Below, piece after piece: positions 63,757 through 64,000 of a stretch of DNA of 64,000 bases. The notes under the pieces are model-generated. The model was not told the DNA's origin and ran no database searches. It worked only from the letters and a program-made list of their open reading frames with translations. Both the position numbers and the translations under genes were made by a program. This DNA is from Pseudomonas sp. UYIF39 (GTDB lineage: Bacteria > Pseudomonadota > Gammaproteobacteria > Pseudomonadales > Pseudomonadaceae). How positions within the stretch are numbered: position 1 is the first letter of the stretch; each line of letters starts with the position of its first letter. The stretch lies in assembly GCF_029963765.1 (NCBI RefSeq), contig NZ_JALBYU010000006.1:247283-311282 (forward strand), read 5' to 3'.

Positions 63757-64000
63757 ATGACCACCCTCCTCGACACCCGCAACGAATTCATCGCCCGCCA
63801 CATCGGCCCGCGTTCCGGCGACGAGCAAGCCATGCTCAACAGCCTCGGCTTCGATTCGCTGGAAGCCCTGAGTGCCAGCGTCATCCCCGACAGCATCAAG
63901 GGCACCAGCGTCCTCGGCCTCGAAGACGGCCTGAGTGAAGCCGACGCCCTGGCCTTGATCAAGTCCATCGCCGGCAAAAACCAGCTGTTCAAAACCTACA
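63757..64000 (+). CDS. gcvP: Glycine dehydrogenase (decarboxylating), GcvP, partial
   Basis: Only the first 81 codons are in the window; the gene runs off the right edge. NEFIARHIGPRSGDEQAMLNSLG is the typical N-terminus of GcvP, the PLP-dependent decarboxylating subunit of about 950 residues. It lies 10 nt after gcvH in the same operon. Confidence 0.88.
   Translation, partial: MTTLLDTRNEFIARHIGPRSGDEQAMLNSLGFDSLEALSASVIPDSIKGTSVLGLEDGLSEADALALIKSIAGKNQLFKTY

Noticed and set aside
1..64000. CRISPR arrays, tRNA, rRNA, prophage genes and intact insertion sequences
   Set aside because: No regularly spaced repeats, clover-leaf-like stretches or transposase/integrase frames were recognised.

Overview
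The window looks like a chromosomal segment of a fluorescent-group Pseudomonas. The genes are GC-rich and tightly packed. Pseudomonas-typical parts include a DUF2790 small exported protein, a GcsR/gcvH/gcvP glycine-cleavage locus with a sigma-54 promoter, TctABC, PotE beside a class-I basic amino-acid decarboxylase, and REP-type repeats. The assignment is inferred from gene content; no rRNA or tRNA lies in the window. No CRISPR, prophage or complete insertion sequence was seen.

Region 1 (1-7406) is a sucrose-type utilisation locus. It holds a ScrY/LamB-type porin cut by the left edge (minus strand), a divergent MalEFGK-type ABC importer, a GH32 invertase and a LacI-family repressor. A perfect 12-bp palindrome between the divergent units is the best operator candidate. 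Region 2 (7407-19007) is mixed: msrA, ohr, a REP-doublet element with 17-bp terminal inverted repeats, tctCBA, an orphan polyamine-type binding protein with a FAD amine oxidoreductase and a LysR regulator, an alpha/beta-hydrolase remnant, a DUF2790 protein, and an OmpR-type regulator with its kinase. A thiolase follows at 19250-20434.

Region 3 (20865-47840) is a large exopolysaccharide (EPS) locus. It has an undecaprenyl-phosphate sugar transferase, GT61, GT2, GT4 and WecG-type glycosyltransferases, two hexapeptide acyltransferases, a FemAB/GNAT-like protein, a DUF535 protein, Wzx, a Wzy/O-antigen-ligase-like polymerase, and a GMC oxidoreductase coupled to a 64-residue Tat-signal protein. It also has a secreted 875-residue glycosidase, GalE, and an export block of short Wza, outer-membrane beta-barrel, long Wzz and a separate tyrosine kinase. 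The locus ends with a small secreted protein carrying a PEP-CTERM/VPLPA-like tail. The export block resembles the polysaccharide module that accompanies exosortase (XrtA) systems, but I see no exosortase here. An AT-rich phosphoethanolamine-transferase-like gene sits inside, and beyond it lies a second 95-nt copy of the 3' end of the glycosidase gene, which suggests a later insertion.

Region 4 (48392-54454) holds a 1-Cys peroxiredoxin, a lone GT25 glycosyltransferase, a small secreted protein, and a potE-decarboxylase operon closed by a strong terminator. Region 5 (54546-61522) is a minus-strand operon of ureohydrolase, aldehyde dehydrogenase, NCS1 permease and GMC alcohol dehydrogenase, with a divergent LysR gene. 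It reads as a possible route from a guanidino alcohol to urea and an amino acid. Region 6 (61580-64000) is gcsR, a sigma-54 promoter, gcvH and the start of gcvP, which runs off the right edge.
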